In this document: positions 41,867 through 51,322 of the stretch, piece after piece
How positions within the stretch are numbered: the stretch's first letter is position 1
Layout: each line of letters begins with the position of its first letter
Assembly: GCF_039595395.1 (NCBI RefSeq)
Contig: NZ_JBCNLP010000006.1
Location: 1,803,001-1,867,000, forward strand
Source of the DNA: Novosphingobium sp.
GTDB lineage: Bacteria; Pseudomonadota; Alphaproteobacteria; Sphingomonadales; Sphingomonadaceae
DNA length: 64,000 nt
Direction of reading: 5' to 3'
Program-made: the position numbers and the translations under genes
Notes under the pieces: model-generated
Databases searched by the model: none
What the model was told of the DNA's origin: nothing
The model's input: only the letters and a program-made list of their open reading frames with translations

Positions 41867-44332
41867 ATGTCATTTTCAAGCGTTTCTGCGCGCCGTTTAT
41901 TGTGCGCGACTTCCATGTGCGCCGGTCTTATTGCTGCTCCCGCTTATGCGGCTGAACCAGAGCCGGTTGCCGCAGCGCCTGTCCAGGAACAGGACGCCCG
42001 GGGAGCTCTCGCCGAGATCGTGGTGACCGCGCAGAAGCGCGAGGAAAATCTCCAGAAGACGCCGATCTCCATCTCGGTACTTAAGCCGACAGACATCGCG
42101 AACCGCCACATCCAGTCGCTGCTCGACCTGCAGGATGGCTCGATCCCCAGCCTGCGCGTGCTGCCCTTTTCGGGCCGCAACTTCAGCCTGGTGCTCAACA
42201 TTCGCGGCGTCGGCGTGCTGGGCGATTCCAACCAGCCCGCGCGCGATGCCGGTGTCGGCGTCTACATCGACGGCGTCTATCTGGGCCGCCCGCAGGGGCT
42301 GAACGGCGCGCTCTACGATCTGGAGAGCATCGAGGTGCTCAAGGGCCCGCAGGGTACGCTCTTCGGCCGCAACACCGAGGGCGGCGCGCTCAACATCGTC
42401 AGTAAGAAGCCCAGCGGCAAGTTCGGTCTCTCCGTCACAGCGGGCGCGGGCAACTATGGCAGCTACGAGACCGAGGCGCATCTCGACCTGCCCGAGTGGC
42501 ACAATTTCAGCGTCAAGGTCGACGGGCTCATCACCTCGCGCGACGGCACGGTGCGCAACACAATGCCAGCCCAATCGGACTTCAACGGCTATTATCGTCG
42601 TGGCATCCGCACGCAGCTCAAGTGGCAGCCCACGCCCGATGTCACGGCGCTCTATGCTTATGACAACATCTACGATTCCTCGACGGTCGGCTATGAGCAG
42701 CGCCTCACGGTGGGCACGGCTTTCGTGCCCACCGCCGCGCTCCAGCCCAACCGTACCGATCAGGTGGCCTTCGGCATCCCTCTCCAGCCCAGCATCGGCA
42801 AGCAGAACGGCCATATGCTGACCGTGACCTGGCAGGCCAAGCCCCATCTCACAATCAAGTCGATCTCCTCCTATCGCGAGCTGAGCCAGTCGCAGTATGA
42901 CGGTGGCGGCATGGCGGGTGGCAATTACGTCACGACGGCGGCGCCCAATGGGCTGTCGCAGCATGACAACGTGTCGGACCGCTACAGCCTCGCCAATTTC
43001 CAGCAGTATCAATACAGCCAGGAACTGCAGGCGATCGGCGACATCGGTCGCGTCAAGTTCGTGGTCGGCGGCCTTGCCTATCATGAGCATGTCCGCGATC
43101 AGGCCCAGGCCTTCAACACTGGCTATTTCAACAGCGCCGGCCAGTGGATCGTCGAACTGCCCGGCACCAACAATCTGATGAACACCAACGGGCAGACCGG
43201 CGTCACCAATGTCGTGGACCCGCTCAACCCCTATGTCGGCGTGGACCGCGCCAGCATCGCCAAGACCACCAGCTACGGCATCTTCGGCCAGGCCACCTGG
43301 AACCCGGCGTTGCTGGAGGACCGCCTGCACCTGACCGGCGGCCTGCGCTGGACCGACGACAAGAAGTCCGGCACGCTGCTGCTCACAAACAATTTCGCTC
43401 CGGTGAACTCAAACGGCACCTTTGCCCCGATCAGTTTCAAGGCGGAGTGGAAGCGCGTCGATCCGATGGTCAACCTCGCCGTCGATCTGGCCCGCGACAT
43501 TCAGGCTTATGGCAAGTGGAGCACGGGTTACAAATCGGGCGGCGCCAACTCGCGGTCGCTCAACTATCGAGCCTTCGATCCTGAATCGATCTCGATTTTC
43601 GAGGTGGGCCTCAAGAGCGAATTCTTCGACCACCACGCCCGCTTCAACATCGCTGGCTATACCGGCATCTACAAGAACCAGCAGGTCGATTTCAGCGTCC
43701 CCTATTTCTGCTACAGCGGATCGGGCGCGGTGATCGCCTGTCCGGGCGCCGCCGTCACCACCCGGACCACCACGAACACTTACAATACGCCGCAAAACGG
43801 CCGGGTCAGCGGCATCGAGACCGAACTGACGCTGGCGCCCATCCGGGGCCTGACGGTGGGCGGTTCCTACACCTATGCCTATGTCCGCGTGGGTGCGGCG
43901 GTGGACCCCTTCTGCGAACCGCTGGCCACGGGCGGCTGCGCTGTCGATCCCACCCCGCGCCCACAGCAGCCGGTGAACACCCCCAAGCATAGCGCCTCGG
44001 GCCAGATCGACTATGAGACCCCATTCTATGGAATGACCTTGCGCGGCCACTTCGACGGTGCCTGGGACTCTGGCTATTATGGCAGCAGCACGCCCAATGC
44101 CGTTGGCGTGCTCAATCCGCGCAGCCAGCCCGGCGCCGTGTTCAACACGCGCATTTCGCTGGGTGATATCGAGCTTGCGGGCTCGGGCGCGAAGATGACC
44201 CTGTCTTTCTGGGTGCGCAACCTGTTCAACGAGCAGCATGTGGTCAACCGGACATACTCAACGGGAACCGGCTATTACGGCTATTTCAATGACCCGCGCA
44301 CGTTTGGCGGGCAGGTGAACATCCGCTTCTGA
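41867..44332 (+). CDS. TonB-dependent outer-membrane receptor
   Basis: 821 residues. Signal peptide MSFSSVSARRLLCATSMCAGLIAAPAYAA (first part given as a whole only in outline here), TonB-box-like AEIVVTAQKREENLQKTPIS, plug domain with LNIRGVG, VGVYIDGVYLGRPQG and IEVLKGPQGTLFGRNTEGGA, then a barrel with KWSTGYKSGGANSRS and a terminal VNIRF. It belongs to the receptor group often called pesticin/FyuA-like in sphingomonads. It is followed after 41 nt by a phosphatase pseudogene and lies opposite an exported phosphodiesterase, so an organophosphate or sulfonate-type ligand is possible; this is inference. Confidence 0.93.
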   Translation: MSFSSVSARRLLCATSMCAGLIAAPAYAAEPEPVAAAPVQEQDARGALAEIVVTAQKREENLQKTPISISVLKPTDIANRHIQSLLDLQDGSIPSLRVLPFSGRNFSLVLNIRGVGVLGDSNQPARDAGVGVYIDGVYLGRPQGLNGALYDLESIEVLKGPQGTLFGRNTEGGALNIVSKKPSGKFGLSVTAGAGNYGSYETEAHLDLPEWHNFSVKVDGLITSRDGTVRNTMPAQSDFNGYYRRGIRTQLKWQPTPDVTALYAYDNIYDSSTVGYEQRLTVGTAFVPTAALQPNRTDQVAFGIPLQPSIGKQNGHMLTVTWQAKPHLTIKSISSYRELSQSQYDGGGMAGGNYVTTAAPNGLSQHDNVSDRYSLANFQQYQYSQELQAIGDIGRVKFVVGGLAYHEHVRDQAQAFNTGYFNSAGQWIVELPGTNNLMNTNGQTGVTNVVDPLNPYVGVDRASIAKTTSYGIFGQATWNPALLEDRLHLTGGLRWTDDKKSGTLLLTNNFAPVNSNGTFAPISFKAEWKRVDPMVNLAVDLARDIQAYGKWSTGYKSGGANSRSLNYRAFDPESISIFEVGLKSEFFDHHARFNIAGYTGIYKNQQVDFSVPYFCYSGSGAVIACPGAAVTTRTTTNTYNTPQNGRVSGIETELTLAPIRGLTVGGSYTYAYVRVGAAVDPFCEPLATGGCAVDPTPRPQQPVNTPKHSASGQIDYETPFYGMTLRGHFDGAWDSGYYGSSTPNAVGVLNPRSQPGAVFNTRISLGDIELAGSGAKMTLSFWVRNLFNEQHVVNRTYSTGTGYYGYFNDPRTFGGQVNIRF

Positions 44333-44373
44333 TAAACCCCACCCCCTGGCTGCGACGCCGATCCGAAGGATAG

Positions 44374-45231
44374 ATGATGCGTTTTTCCCTTCCTCTGCTC
44401 CTTTTGGTCGCGGCGCAGCCAGCCCTTGCCCGGGCGCCGATGCCGGTTCCGATCGCGGCACCCAACACCCCGCATGAGCCCGTGCTGCCCTTGCAGGGCG
44501 GGCGCAATTTCCGTGACCTTGGCGGCTATCGCGCCGCCGATGGCCGGATGGTGAAGTGAGGCCTGCTGTTCCGCTCAGGTTCGATGGACGGGCTGACGGC
44601 AGCCGATTATCGCACGCTGGAGGCCAGGGGCATCCGCGTGGTGTGCGATTTCCGCGATACGCAGGAACGTGCGGGCGAACCGGTGGCATGGCCAGAGCCC
44701 GGCGCCCCGCGCGTGCTGAGCGACGATTACGAACTCGACCGGCACTTCTTCCCGCCCGGCGATTCCAAGAGCTGGACGGCCGAGCAGGCGCGCGTGGCGA
44801 TGGCCGCATCCTATCCGCGCATGCTGGTGCAGTTCAACGGCCAGTATCGCCGCATGTTCTCCGAATTGCTGGCGGGGCATGCGCCGCTCGCCTTCAACTG
44901 CACGGCGGGCAAGGACCGCACCGGCCTCGCCGCCGCACTGCTGCTCACCGCTCTGGGTGTGCCGCGCGCCACGGTGATCGAGGATTATTTGCTCACCAAC
45001 CGCACCCTCGATGCGCGCAGCCTGAGCAAAGGCTCGGCCTCGCCTGCCACCCCCCTGGCCAGCATGTCGCCCGATGCCGCAAAGATGCTGGTTGCGGCCG
45101 ATCGCAGCTACATCGATGCTGCCTTCAAGGTGATCGACACGCATGCGGGCGGAGCGGAGGCCTATCTCCGCGATGAGCTGGGCCTTTCTCGCGGGGACAT
45201 CGTCAAACTGCGTAGGCTTTATCTGTCCTGA
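44374..45231 (+). pseudogene. Exported tyrosine-phosphatase-like protein, interrupted by in-frame TGA
   Basis: The frame begins with a signal peptide (MRFSLPLLLLVAAQPALA) and the family motif GGRNFRDLGGYRAADGRMVK, then meets TGA at 44557-44559, and continues in the same frame with GLLFRSGSMDGLTAADYRTL, VVCDFRDTQER and the complete catalytic loop NCTAGKDRTG (Cys-x5-Arg). Relatives have Trp at the interrupted position (KWGLLFRSG), so one G-to-A change (TGG to TGA) explains it. Without readthrough only a 61-residue peptide is made; an ATG at 44584 could give the catalytic part without a signal peptide. Family: Y_phosphatase3-type. Confidence 0.87.
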
Positions 45232-45355
45232 AGGCAGCTTGTTTGAGGCATGGGAAGAACGCCAGCCGCTTGACAATTTCTCTAGTCCTCCGATTGACTT
45301 TCTCCGCAGCTAGCAGAGAGTTTAGAGATGTTGATCGACTCTCGGGGTATGGGCG

Positions 45356-46570
45356 ATGTCAGACGTTCTTTCGGGCAATGCGCTTCATCGTCGCTCCATG
45401 CTGGGCGTGCTGGCGGGCGCCGCCGCATCGCCTCTGCTGGGCAAAGAGGCGCAGGTGACGCTGCCGTTCGACAATGGTGAAAGGCCGCTGGTTCGCCTGC
45501 CGCAGAAACGCCCGCTGATCGCGCTCACCACCCGGCCGCCGCAGGTCGAAACGCCTTTTGCCGTCTTCAACCAAGGCCCCATCACCCCAAATGACGCGTT
45601 TTTCGTGCGCTATCATCTTTCTGGCCTGCCCGATGTCATCGATCCCACAAGCTATCGGCTTACCCTCGGCGGCGCGGTCGAGCGTCCACTCTCGCTCTCG
45701 CTCGCCCAGTTGAAGCGGGACTTCCCCGTCCATGAAATCATTGCCGTCAACCAGTGCAGCGGCAACAGCCGGGGCTTTACAAACCCCCGCGTGGCAGGCG
45801 GGCAACTTGGCAATGGCGCAATGGGCAATGCCCGCTGGCGCGGCGTGCCGCTACGCGTGCTGCTTGACCGCGCTGGAGTGAAAGCGGGCGCACAGCAAAT
45901 CGCCTTCAACGGGCTGGACACCCCGCCGGTCGACACGGTTCCCGATTTCGTCAAGGCGCTCGACATCGACCACGCCCGCGAGGAGGATGTGCTGCTGGCC
46001 TGGGCGATGAATGGCGAGGATATGCCCTATCTCAACGGCTATCCGCTGCGGCTGGTGGTGCCCGGCTGGTATGGTACCTATTGGGTCAAGCATTTGAGCG
46101 AGATCACCGTACTCGACCAGCCTTTCGACGGCTATTGGATGAAGACCGCCTATCGCATCCCAGATACGCCCGATGGCAGCGTGCCGGCGGGGACCAAGCC
46201 AGTTTCCACACGCCCGATCAGCCGGCTCAACGTCCGCTCCTTCCTTACCAGCCATGCCGAGGGCGCGCGCCTTGCAGCGGGGCGCACGACTTTGCTGCGC
46301 GGCATCGCCTTCAGCGGTGGAGAAGGGATCGCCCATGTCCTCGTCTCGACCGACAATGGCGTCAACTGGAGCGAGGCCCGCCTTGGGGAGGATCTGGGGC
46401 GTTATTCCTTCCGCGAATGGCAATTGGCAGTGACGCTGTCTGCGGGGCGCCACGCAATCCGCGTTCGGGCCAGCACGCCCAGGCGAGAAACGCAGCCGCT
46501 TCAGCCCTTGTGGAACCCGCCGGGCTATATGCGCAATGTCGTCGAAACGGTGCGGGTGGAGGCGGCTTGA
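45356..46570 (+). CDS. Sulfite oxidase family molybdopterin enzyme (SorA/SoxC-like)
   Basis: 404 residues. A Tat-type signal lies at the N-terminus (LHRRSMLGVLAGAAASPLLG). The oxidoreductase molybdopterin domain carries the molybdenum-ligating Cys134 in AVNQCSGNSRGF and the pterin-binding region GYPLRLVVPGWYGTYWVKHLSEI. The dimerisation domain (RGIAFSGGEGIAHVLVSTDNGVNWSEARLG) ends at about residue 390. The next gene overlaps its stop (TGATG) and encodes a small cytochrome c, the arrangement of the SorAB sulfite dehydrogenase. It oxidises sulfite to sulfate in the periplasm. Confidence 0.92.
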   Translation: MSDVLSGNALHRRSMLGVLAGAAASPLLGKEAQVTLPFDNGERPLVRLPQKRPLIALTTRPPQVETPFAVFNQGPITPNDAFFVRYHLSGLPDVIDPTSYRLTLGGAVERPLSLSLAQLKRDFPVHEIIAVNQCSGNSRGFTNPRVAGGQLGNGAMGNARWRGVPLRVLLDRAGVKAGAQQIAFNGLDTPPVDTVPDFVKALDIDHAREEDVLLAWAMNGEDMPYLNGYPLRLVVPGWYGTYWVKHLSEITVLDQPFDGYWMKTAYRIPDTPDGSVPAGTKPVSTRPISRLNVRSFLTSHAEGARLAAGRTTLLRGIAFSGGEGIAHVLVSTDNGVNWSEARLGEDLGRYSFREWQLAVTLSAGRHAIRVRASTPRRETQPLQPLWNPPGYMRNVVETVRVEAA

Positions 46571-46908
46571 TGGCGCGCGGTTTTGCTCTGCTCTTCGCCT
46601 GCGTACTGTCATTGGCGTCCGCTCAGGGCAGCGCCAGCTCCGGCGCGCCCGCGCGCCCTGTGCACTATGTGCCGCGCGCCGATCCCTTGCCCGCCGCGCT
46701 GTCCGATGGCGAGGGGCAGGTCGTGGCCGCAAATTGCTCCGCCTGCCATTCGCTCGATTACATCACGACGCAGCCGCGCGGGAAGGGTATACAGTTCTGG
46801 CGGGACGAGGTGACGAAGATGGTCAGCGTCTACAAGGCCCCTATTGCCCCGGCCGATTCGGAGGCCGTCGCAGCCACGCTGGGGCGCAAGTTTGGCGGCG
46901 CTGGCTGA
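46570..46908 (+). CDS. Monoheme cytochrome c subunit of sulfite dehydrogenase (SorB-like)
   Basis: 112 residues, ATG 46570 overlapping the preceding stop. A signal peptide (FALLFACVLSLASAQG) is followed by DGEGQVVAANCSACHSLDYI with the heme site Cys56-x2-Cys59-His60. A methionine in EVTKMVSVYKAPI is a likely axial ligand, and LGRKFGGAG ends the protein. It accepts electrons from the molybdenum subunit and passes them on to the respiratory chain. Confidence 0.92.
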   Translation: MARGFALLFACVLSLASAQGSASSGAPARPVHYVPRADPLPAALSDGEGQVVAANCSACHSLDYITTQPRGKGIQFWRDEVTKMVSVYKAPIAPADSEAVAATLGRKFGGAG

Positions 46909-47362
46909 AACAGGCAGTTTGATCATCTGGCGAGACTAGGCGATGTGGGCAAAGGGCTACCCAAATGCGATCTGGTACCAAGGAGACCGTGCGTGTTGAG
47001 CCGATAACCCGTGCTACAGTTGTTGGCACGGCAGGGACGGCGGATTGCGGTCTGCCTGTCAGGACCTAGGTGCGACAGCGTTGGGGCGCCTCTAGGTCCC
47101 AAAGCGAATCGTTGGCTGCCTTCGTTGCGAAGATGAATGACCGACAGCTTTGAACGAGGTCAAGAAGCCGAATGAACGGCAGCTCTGTCAGCGAACTCGT
47201 GCGAACTCTATTGCCTTGTTTGTCTCACAAACGTTTACCAATACAGGAAGCAATCCAGACAGGCGGTAAGCATCGATGAACCAGTCATAATCGGCGATGT
47301 CCTGTCGGCTTGGGGCACGATGAAACGCGCACTGCGTCGAGGGACATGATAGGGGATTAAGC
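46909..47362. other. Intergenic region with hairpin, no supportable gene
   Basis: 454 bp. A hairpin at 47062-47099 has an 8-bp outer stem (GGACCTAG / CTAGGTCC) and further GC pairs inside; it may act as a terminator for the sulfite operon, although about 150 nt away. A minus-strand frame at 47188-47481 shows no recognisable domain and overlaps the next gene start. Confidence 0.45.
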
Positions 47363-48808
47363 GTGAAAAGGAGCTCTATATTTGCCGTCATGCTCTGCAT
47401 CAGCAGCACAAACCTCGCCCATGCGGCGCCCCCGTATTGGGGACAAGCCCTGAAGGCCGACGCGCAGGCCATGCATGACATCCTTGGTTCCGATCATCCA
47501 GGCACCATCGACCTGCAGAACCCGCAATTCGCGGTCAATCTGGACAAGGGCCTGGAAGCCATCAAAACCCAGGCTGCCGTGGTGCGCACGGCAGGCGGAT
47601 GGTACTGGGCGCTCAAAGGCTATGCCGCGCTTTTCGATGATGCCCATCTTCAGGTTGTTTTTTCCGATACGGCACCGGCGTTGCCGACACGCTGGGCGGG
47701 GTTTCTCACGCGCTACAGCAGGGGAGAGTTGATCGTCGCCTACAGAGATCCGGCCATGCAGGGGCTGCCAGCAGTCGGCGCCAGGCTGCTTGCCTGTGAC
47801 GGCATTCCGGCTGACAAGCTGGCCGCCGCACGCGTGGGGCGTTTTGTAGGCCAATGGTCGCTGGAAGCTCAACGCACGAAGTTCGCCGCCTGGCTGGTGG
47901 AGGATCGTGGCAATCCTTGGCTCACCACCTTGCGATCGTGCAGGTTTTCTTTCGCTGGCCGTGAGCGCAGCTACGCCACGAAGTGGCGCCCCATCGCGGC
48001 GGTGGATCTTGCAGCCGCCGAGGCCCGTGCGATGCCCAAGCGCCGCACCGAATTCGCCTATCGCCAGTTGGAGGATAGCACCTGGTGGTTGTCGTTTCCC
48101 GATTTCAGTGGAAATCCGCAGGGCGCTGACTTCAAGATCCTGACTTCGGTCATCGCCCGCATGCGGGCCGACCAACGCGCCCTGCGCGGTGCCAGGCGGA
48201 TCGTCCTTGACGTGCGGGGCAATGGCGGAGGGTCCTCAGCCTGGGGCGATGACATTGCGGCGACGATTTGGGACGACGACTGGCGGGCCGCGCACCCCGT
48301 CCCGAGGCCCCAGGCCGTGGACTGGCGCGTATCCAGAGGCAATATCGCCGCCCTTCAAGGCTATGTCGACAGCTACAAGGCATCGGGCAGCGATGCGAGT
48401 GGGCTTGAAGAGGAAGTGACCGCAATGAAGGCGGCGGATCAGGCCCACGAAATCTGGTGGCACCAGCCGATGGCGTTTCCATCGCAGGCAGCGGCCGACA
48501 GGGGCAGGACGCCGCAGGTCAAGGTTTTCGTGCTTACGGATGAATGGTGCTTCTCAGCTTGCCTCGATGCCGTGGACGAATGGAAGGCCGACGGTGCTGT
48601 CCAGGTCGGGCGCGCCACGGGGGCGGATACGCTCTATATCGAGAACAAGCTTGTTCCCTTGCCAAGCGGGAAAGCGCAACTGGCCGTATCGATGAAGGTC
48701 TACCGCGGCCGGGCACGAGGGAACAACCAGCCGCAGGTGCCCGAGCATGTCTGGCAAGGAAGCATGGATGACGACCCGGCACTCTTGCGTTGGATAAAGG
48801 GCCTGTAG
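47363..48808 (+). CDS. Exported S41-family peptidase-like protein
   Basis: 481 residues from GTG 47363 (AGGGG upstream). Signal peptide MKRSSIFAVMLCISSTNLAHA. The C-terminal half is an S41 (C-terminal processing protease/TSP) domain: TWWLSFPDF, RRIVLDVRGNGGGSSAWGDDIA, KVFVLTDEWCFSACLDAVDEWK (Ser nucleophile region), QVGRATGADTLY. The usual Ser-x3-Lys pair is not obvious. No PDZ domain is seen between 100 and 230. Such exported S41 proteins are often linked to TonB systems in this group, but the target is unknown. Confidence 0.83.
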   Translation: MKRSSIFAVMLCISSTNLAHAAPPYWGQALKADAQAMHDILGSDHPGTIDLQNPQFAVNLDKGLEAIKTQAAVVRTAGGWYWALKGYAALFDDAHLQVVFSDTAPALPTRWAGFLTRYSRGELIVAYRDPAMQGLPAVGARLLACDGIPADKLAAARVGRFVGQWSLEAQRTKFAAWLVEDRGNPWLTTLRSCRFSFAGRERSYATKWRPIAAVDLAAAEARAMPKRRTEFAYRQLEDSTWWLSFPDFSGNPQGADFKILTSVIARMRADQRALRGARRIVLDVRGNGGGSSAWGDDIAATIWDDDWRAAHPVPRPQAVDWRVSRGNIAALQGYVDSYKASGSDASGLEEEVTAMKAADQAHEIWWHQPMAFPSQAAADRGRTPQVKVFVLTDEWCFSACLDAVDEWKADGAVQVGRATGADTLYIENKLVPLPSGKAQLAVSMKVYRGRARGNNQPQVPEHVWQGSMDDDPALLRWIKGL

Positions 48809-49122
48809 CGAACGTAGTCCATCTGTCTGATCTCTCTTGTTCGTCGACCTTGCTTGATCGCGGAATTACACCGACGCGGCATCTCCCCGATTTTCGAGCT
48901 GCTGCAGCATAGTCGGCGCCAATAGCTGCCCGTGTCGGAGGCAAGCGATGGCTGCGTTCCTGGCTCAGGTGAGCAATGCCCCAGCTTCGGCCATTCAAGC
49001 GCACTGTGACCGACATGGACCAACGAGTGGATGGATGCCGCGACCTTGCACCGTTAATGCCATTGCTTTTGCGGCAATGGATAACCCCACCCGTTCCGTA
49101 CTCGCGCAAATTATGCAAGTAG
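48809..49122. other. Intergenic region, probably eroded sequence
   Basis: 314 bp in which short frames on both strands have no recognisable domain. Composition changes from GC-rich to mixed. Nothing supportable was found. Confidence 0.4.
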
Positions 49123-49398
49123 TTCACTAACGACCTGACAGAGGCATCTCTGCGAAGCTCATGCGCGGATTCTGGAGTTCACGGGGAACCTGTGGATTGG
49201 AACAGCCCGAGCTATGGGTATACTGCAGCGTTGCATGACACAGGCGGCAAGTGGGATGCAGCCACTCCCAATCGTTGGATCAGAAATCCGAAAATGATGA
49301 TACCCGGCACTTCGATGCAATTTTCAGGCATTGAGGATGAGCTCGATCGTGCCGATATCATCGTCTACTTGCGACATCAGAGCGAAGCACGGAACTGA
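49123..49398 (+). pseudogene. Cytochrome c C-terminal remnant
   Basis: The open stretch ends with a class I cytochrome c pattern: YTAALHDTGGKWDAATPNRW, IRNPKMMIPGTSMQF (axial Met) and DELDRADIIVYLRHQSE. No CxxCH heme site is present upstream in the same frame, where a stop occurs at 49120-49122, so the N-terminal half is lost or mutated. No credible start or ribosome site exists. Confidence 0.62.
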
Positions 49399-49573
49399 TT
49401 GAACGCTTGTATCTGGCATTGGTAGATCAGCCCTAATCGCACGTTTCCTCCCCGGGAAATGCCCCAAAAGCCACTTGACGTCCGGAGATAAGAACCAAAG
49501 TCCAGCCTACTTCGTATCATTCAAATTTCGGGATAAAATGGCTATTGCCGACGCAGGAATAGTCCCTTCCTGT

Positions 49574-49589
49574 CGATACTCTGGTATGA
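49574..49589. promoter_or_regulatory. CCATAC-N4-GTATGG palindrome, copy 5 (Dps)
   Basis: CGATACTCTGGTATGA, 74 nt before the Dps start codon. Confidence 0.55.
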
Positions 49590-49663
49590 TTGCGGCCTAA
49601 CCGAAACTCCGAAACAGATAACCACCCGTCTATTTGACAAGCGTGAAGTCAGGAGTTTTATCC

Positions 49664-50179
49664 ATGTCCGCAGCGAGCCACACCGTCACTCAGTCCAAAC
49701 GCTATCTCGAACCGCGCAGCGACCTCGGAGCAGATGCTTCCCGCGATATTTCTGGGGGACTGACCGCGTTGCTCGCCGACGTGTTTGCCCTCTACCTCAA
49801 AACCAAGAACTTCCACTGGCACATGAGCGGACCTCATTTCCGCGATTATCACCTGCTCCTGGACGAGCAGGCTGCGGAGATCTTCGCAATGACCGATCTC
49901 GTCGCGGAACGGGTTCGGAAGCTAGGCGGCGGCACAATCCGGTCGATCTCTGACATCGCCGGTAAACAGCGCATCCTGGACAACAACGCAGACTACGTCG
50001 AACCCGGCGACATGCTGGCCGAACTGGAAGACGACAACCGTCAGCTGGTCGCGGCGATGCGCGAAGTCCATGGGTTGTGCGACGACAAGGGTGACGTCGC
50101 AAGCGCCAGCCTGCTGGAAGTCTGGATCGATGAAGCCGAACGGCGCGCTTGGTTCTTGTACGAGAGCGGCCGCCACTGA
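49664..50179 (+). CDS. dps: Dps-family DNA-protecting ferritin-like protein
   Basis: 171 residues from ATG 49664 with AGGAG at 49651. Ferritin-like four-helix protein: LLADVFALYLKTKNFHWHMSG (ferroxidase His), FRDYHLLLDEQAAEIFAMTDLVAERV (second-subunit ligands), and the C-terminal helix VASASLLEVWIDEAERRAWFLYES. It oxidises and stores iron using H2O2 and can shield DNA during oxidative stress. Its promoter carries one of the 16-bp palindromes, consistent with stress control. Confidence 0.94.
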   Translation: MSAASHTVTQSKRYLEPRSDLGADASRDISGGLTALLADVFALYLKTKNFHWHMSGPHFRDYHLLLDEQAAEIFAMTDLVAERVRKLGGGTIRSISDIAGKQRILDNNADYVEPGDMLAELEDDNRQLVAAMREVHGLCDDKGDVASASLLEVWIDEAERRAWFLYESGRH

Positions 50180-50437
50180 CACTGCTGCTCGTAGGTGAGC
50201 TGCAACCGGGTCGCCACCTACGGCGACCCGGACAGTTCCCGGTCTCCCTTCGGGAGGAGCCTTAAATATCAGGCAAGCTACCTGCCCTGCCCCCAGATCC
50301 CAGGGCGCGGCAATCCCGAGACAGGCCAGTGGGGCTTGGGCAAAACGCCTTGCTGTTCGGCCCACTGCCTCTCAGCCCTTTGCGAGTGCATCTCCATACG
50401 CAGGGCCTCGGGTTTAGAGAGCCGGCACGAACCCAGT

Positions 50438-51322
50438 TTATGAGGCCCCTCGCCCGGCCAGCCACAGCACGAGATTTTCGACATACTGATGGATGGACGC
50501 GCGAGCAGCAGGCGAATGCGCCAAGCCATGCCCCGGTTTTTCCGAAACGAAGCCCGGACAACCGGCGGATGGATCCCAGTTATAGTCCGCAAAGTGGTGG
50601 AAGGTCGACTCCGCGATCACCGGCCCTGCCGTCTCCGTAGGTTCAAAGGCGACCGCGATGTTGAAGGACTGCCCACTCACCTTGCTGGTGCCTGTAGCTA
50701 TAACGCGGGCAGAAGGATCGCCGACGGGCACCCCCACCGCCCCCTCATGGGGATGCGAGGGAAGATAACGGACGTATCCTTCCGGCGCATCGACATGACG
50801 CAGAACGGGATGCAACTCCCCGACGGGGACAATCTCCTGAAAATCCCCGTTGGCACCGGAGTGGTAGTTGGGCCAGAGAATATAGGAGGTTTCATAGTCG
50901 TCGATGACGTGCCGGGTCGGATCGGGATCGCGCTGGGAACTATGGAAGAAATGGGCACCTCCCACTCCCCCCAGCGTGCAGACCGAACTTCCCAGATCCA
51001 TATGGTCGCGAGATACAAGCAATCCGCGCCCTTTGGCGCGGAAACGACCGATCGCCTCGCAATCCTCGGCGTGAAGGCCATTGCCCGTATCAACCGCGAA
51101 GAGCCACATTTCGTCAAAGTCGGAATGGTCGATGGTTGAGAGAACCGGATCGGGTTCGCCCGGTGTAGCCCGGTCTCGCGCCGTCACATGGCACAAAGGA
51201 TTACCGGCATCATCCGTTAGCCCCGCCAGATATTCACGAAGGAGAGAAAAGCGACCGATATGCCAGTCCTCCTCCGTCGTCGGGATGGTCGTCTGCAGCA
51301 AGATGCGGATGGGATTCGACAT
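50438..51322 (-). CDS. Conserved protein with class I glutamine-amidotransferase-like (ThuA-like) fold
   Basis: 294 residues: IRILLQTTIPTTEEDWHIGRFSLL at the N-terminus, DEMWLFAVDTGNGL, AIGRFRAKGRGLLVSRDHMDLG, GGVGGAHFFHSSQRDPD, ILWPNYHSGANGDFQEI and YLPSHPHEGAVGVP. The alternation of hydrophobic strands and the GLLVSRDH segment resemble ThuA/GATase-like proteins, but no classic catalytic Cys is in the expected elbow, so the activity is unknown. It is divergent from the gene at 51637, with a perfect-halves palindrome between them. Confidence 0.7.
   Translation of the reverse strand: MSNPIRILLQTTIPTTEEDWHIGRFSLLREYLAGLTDDAGNPLCHVTARDRATPGEPDPVLSTIDHSDFDEMWLFAVDTGNGLHAEDCEAIGRFRAKGRGLLVSRDHMDLGSSVCTLGGVGGAHFFHSSQRDPDPTRHVIDDYETSYILWPNYHSGANGDFQEIVPVGELHPVLRHVDAPEGYVRYLPSHPHEGAVGVPVGDPSARVIATGTSKVSGQSFNIAVAFEPTETAGPVIAESTFHHFADYNWDPSAGCPGFVSEKPGHGLAHSPAARASIHQYVENLVLWLAGRGAS

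Noticed and set aside
41897..43330. Minus-strand frame of 477 codons opposite the third TonB receptor
   Set aside because: Antisense shadow with no recognisable domain or ribosome site.
44557..44559. Selenocysteine or tryptophan recoding of TGA in the phosphatase gene
   Set aside because: No stem-loop of SECIS type was seen after it, the family residue is Trp rather than Cys, and sphingomonads use TGA as stop throughout this window.
46970..46990. GGTACCAAGG near the end of the sulfite oxidase operon as a palindrome copy
   Set aside because: Only the spacer-like part resembles the motif; neither half-site fits.
48948..49130. Small plus-strand protein of 60 codons
   Set aside because: No ribosome site, no domain and poor codon character; it lies in an eroded region.
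49590..49663. General stress (EcfG-type) promoter before Dps
   Set aside because: No GGAAC with a CGTT at the right spacing was found; only the CCATAC palindrome stands out.
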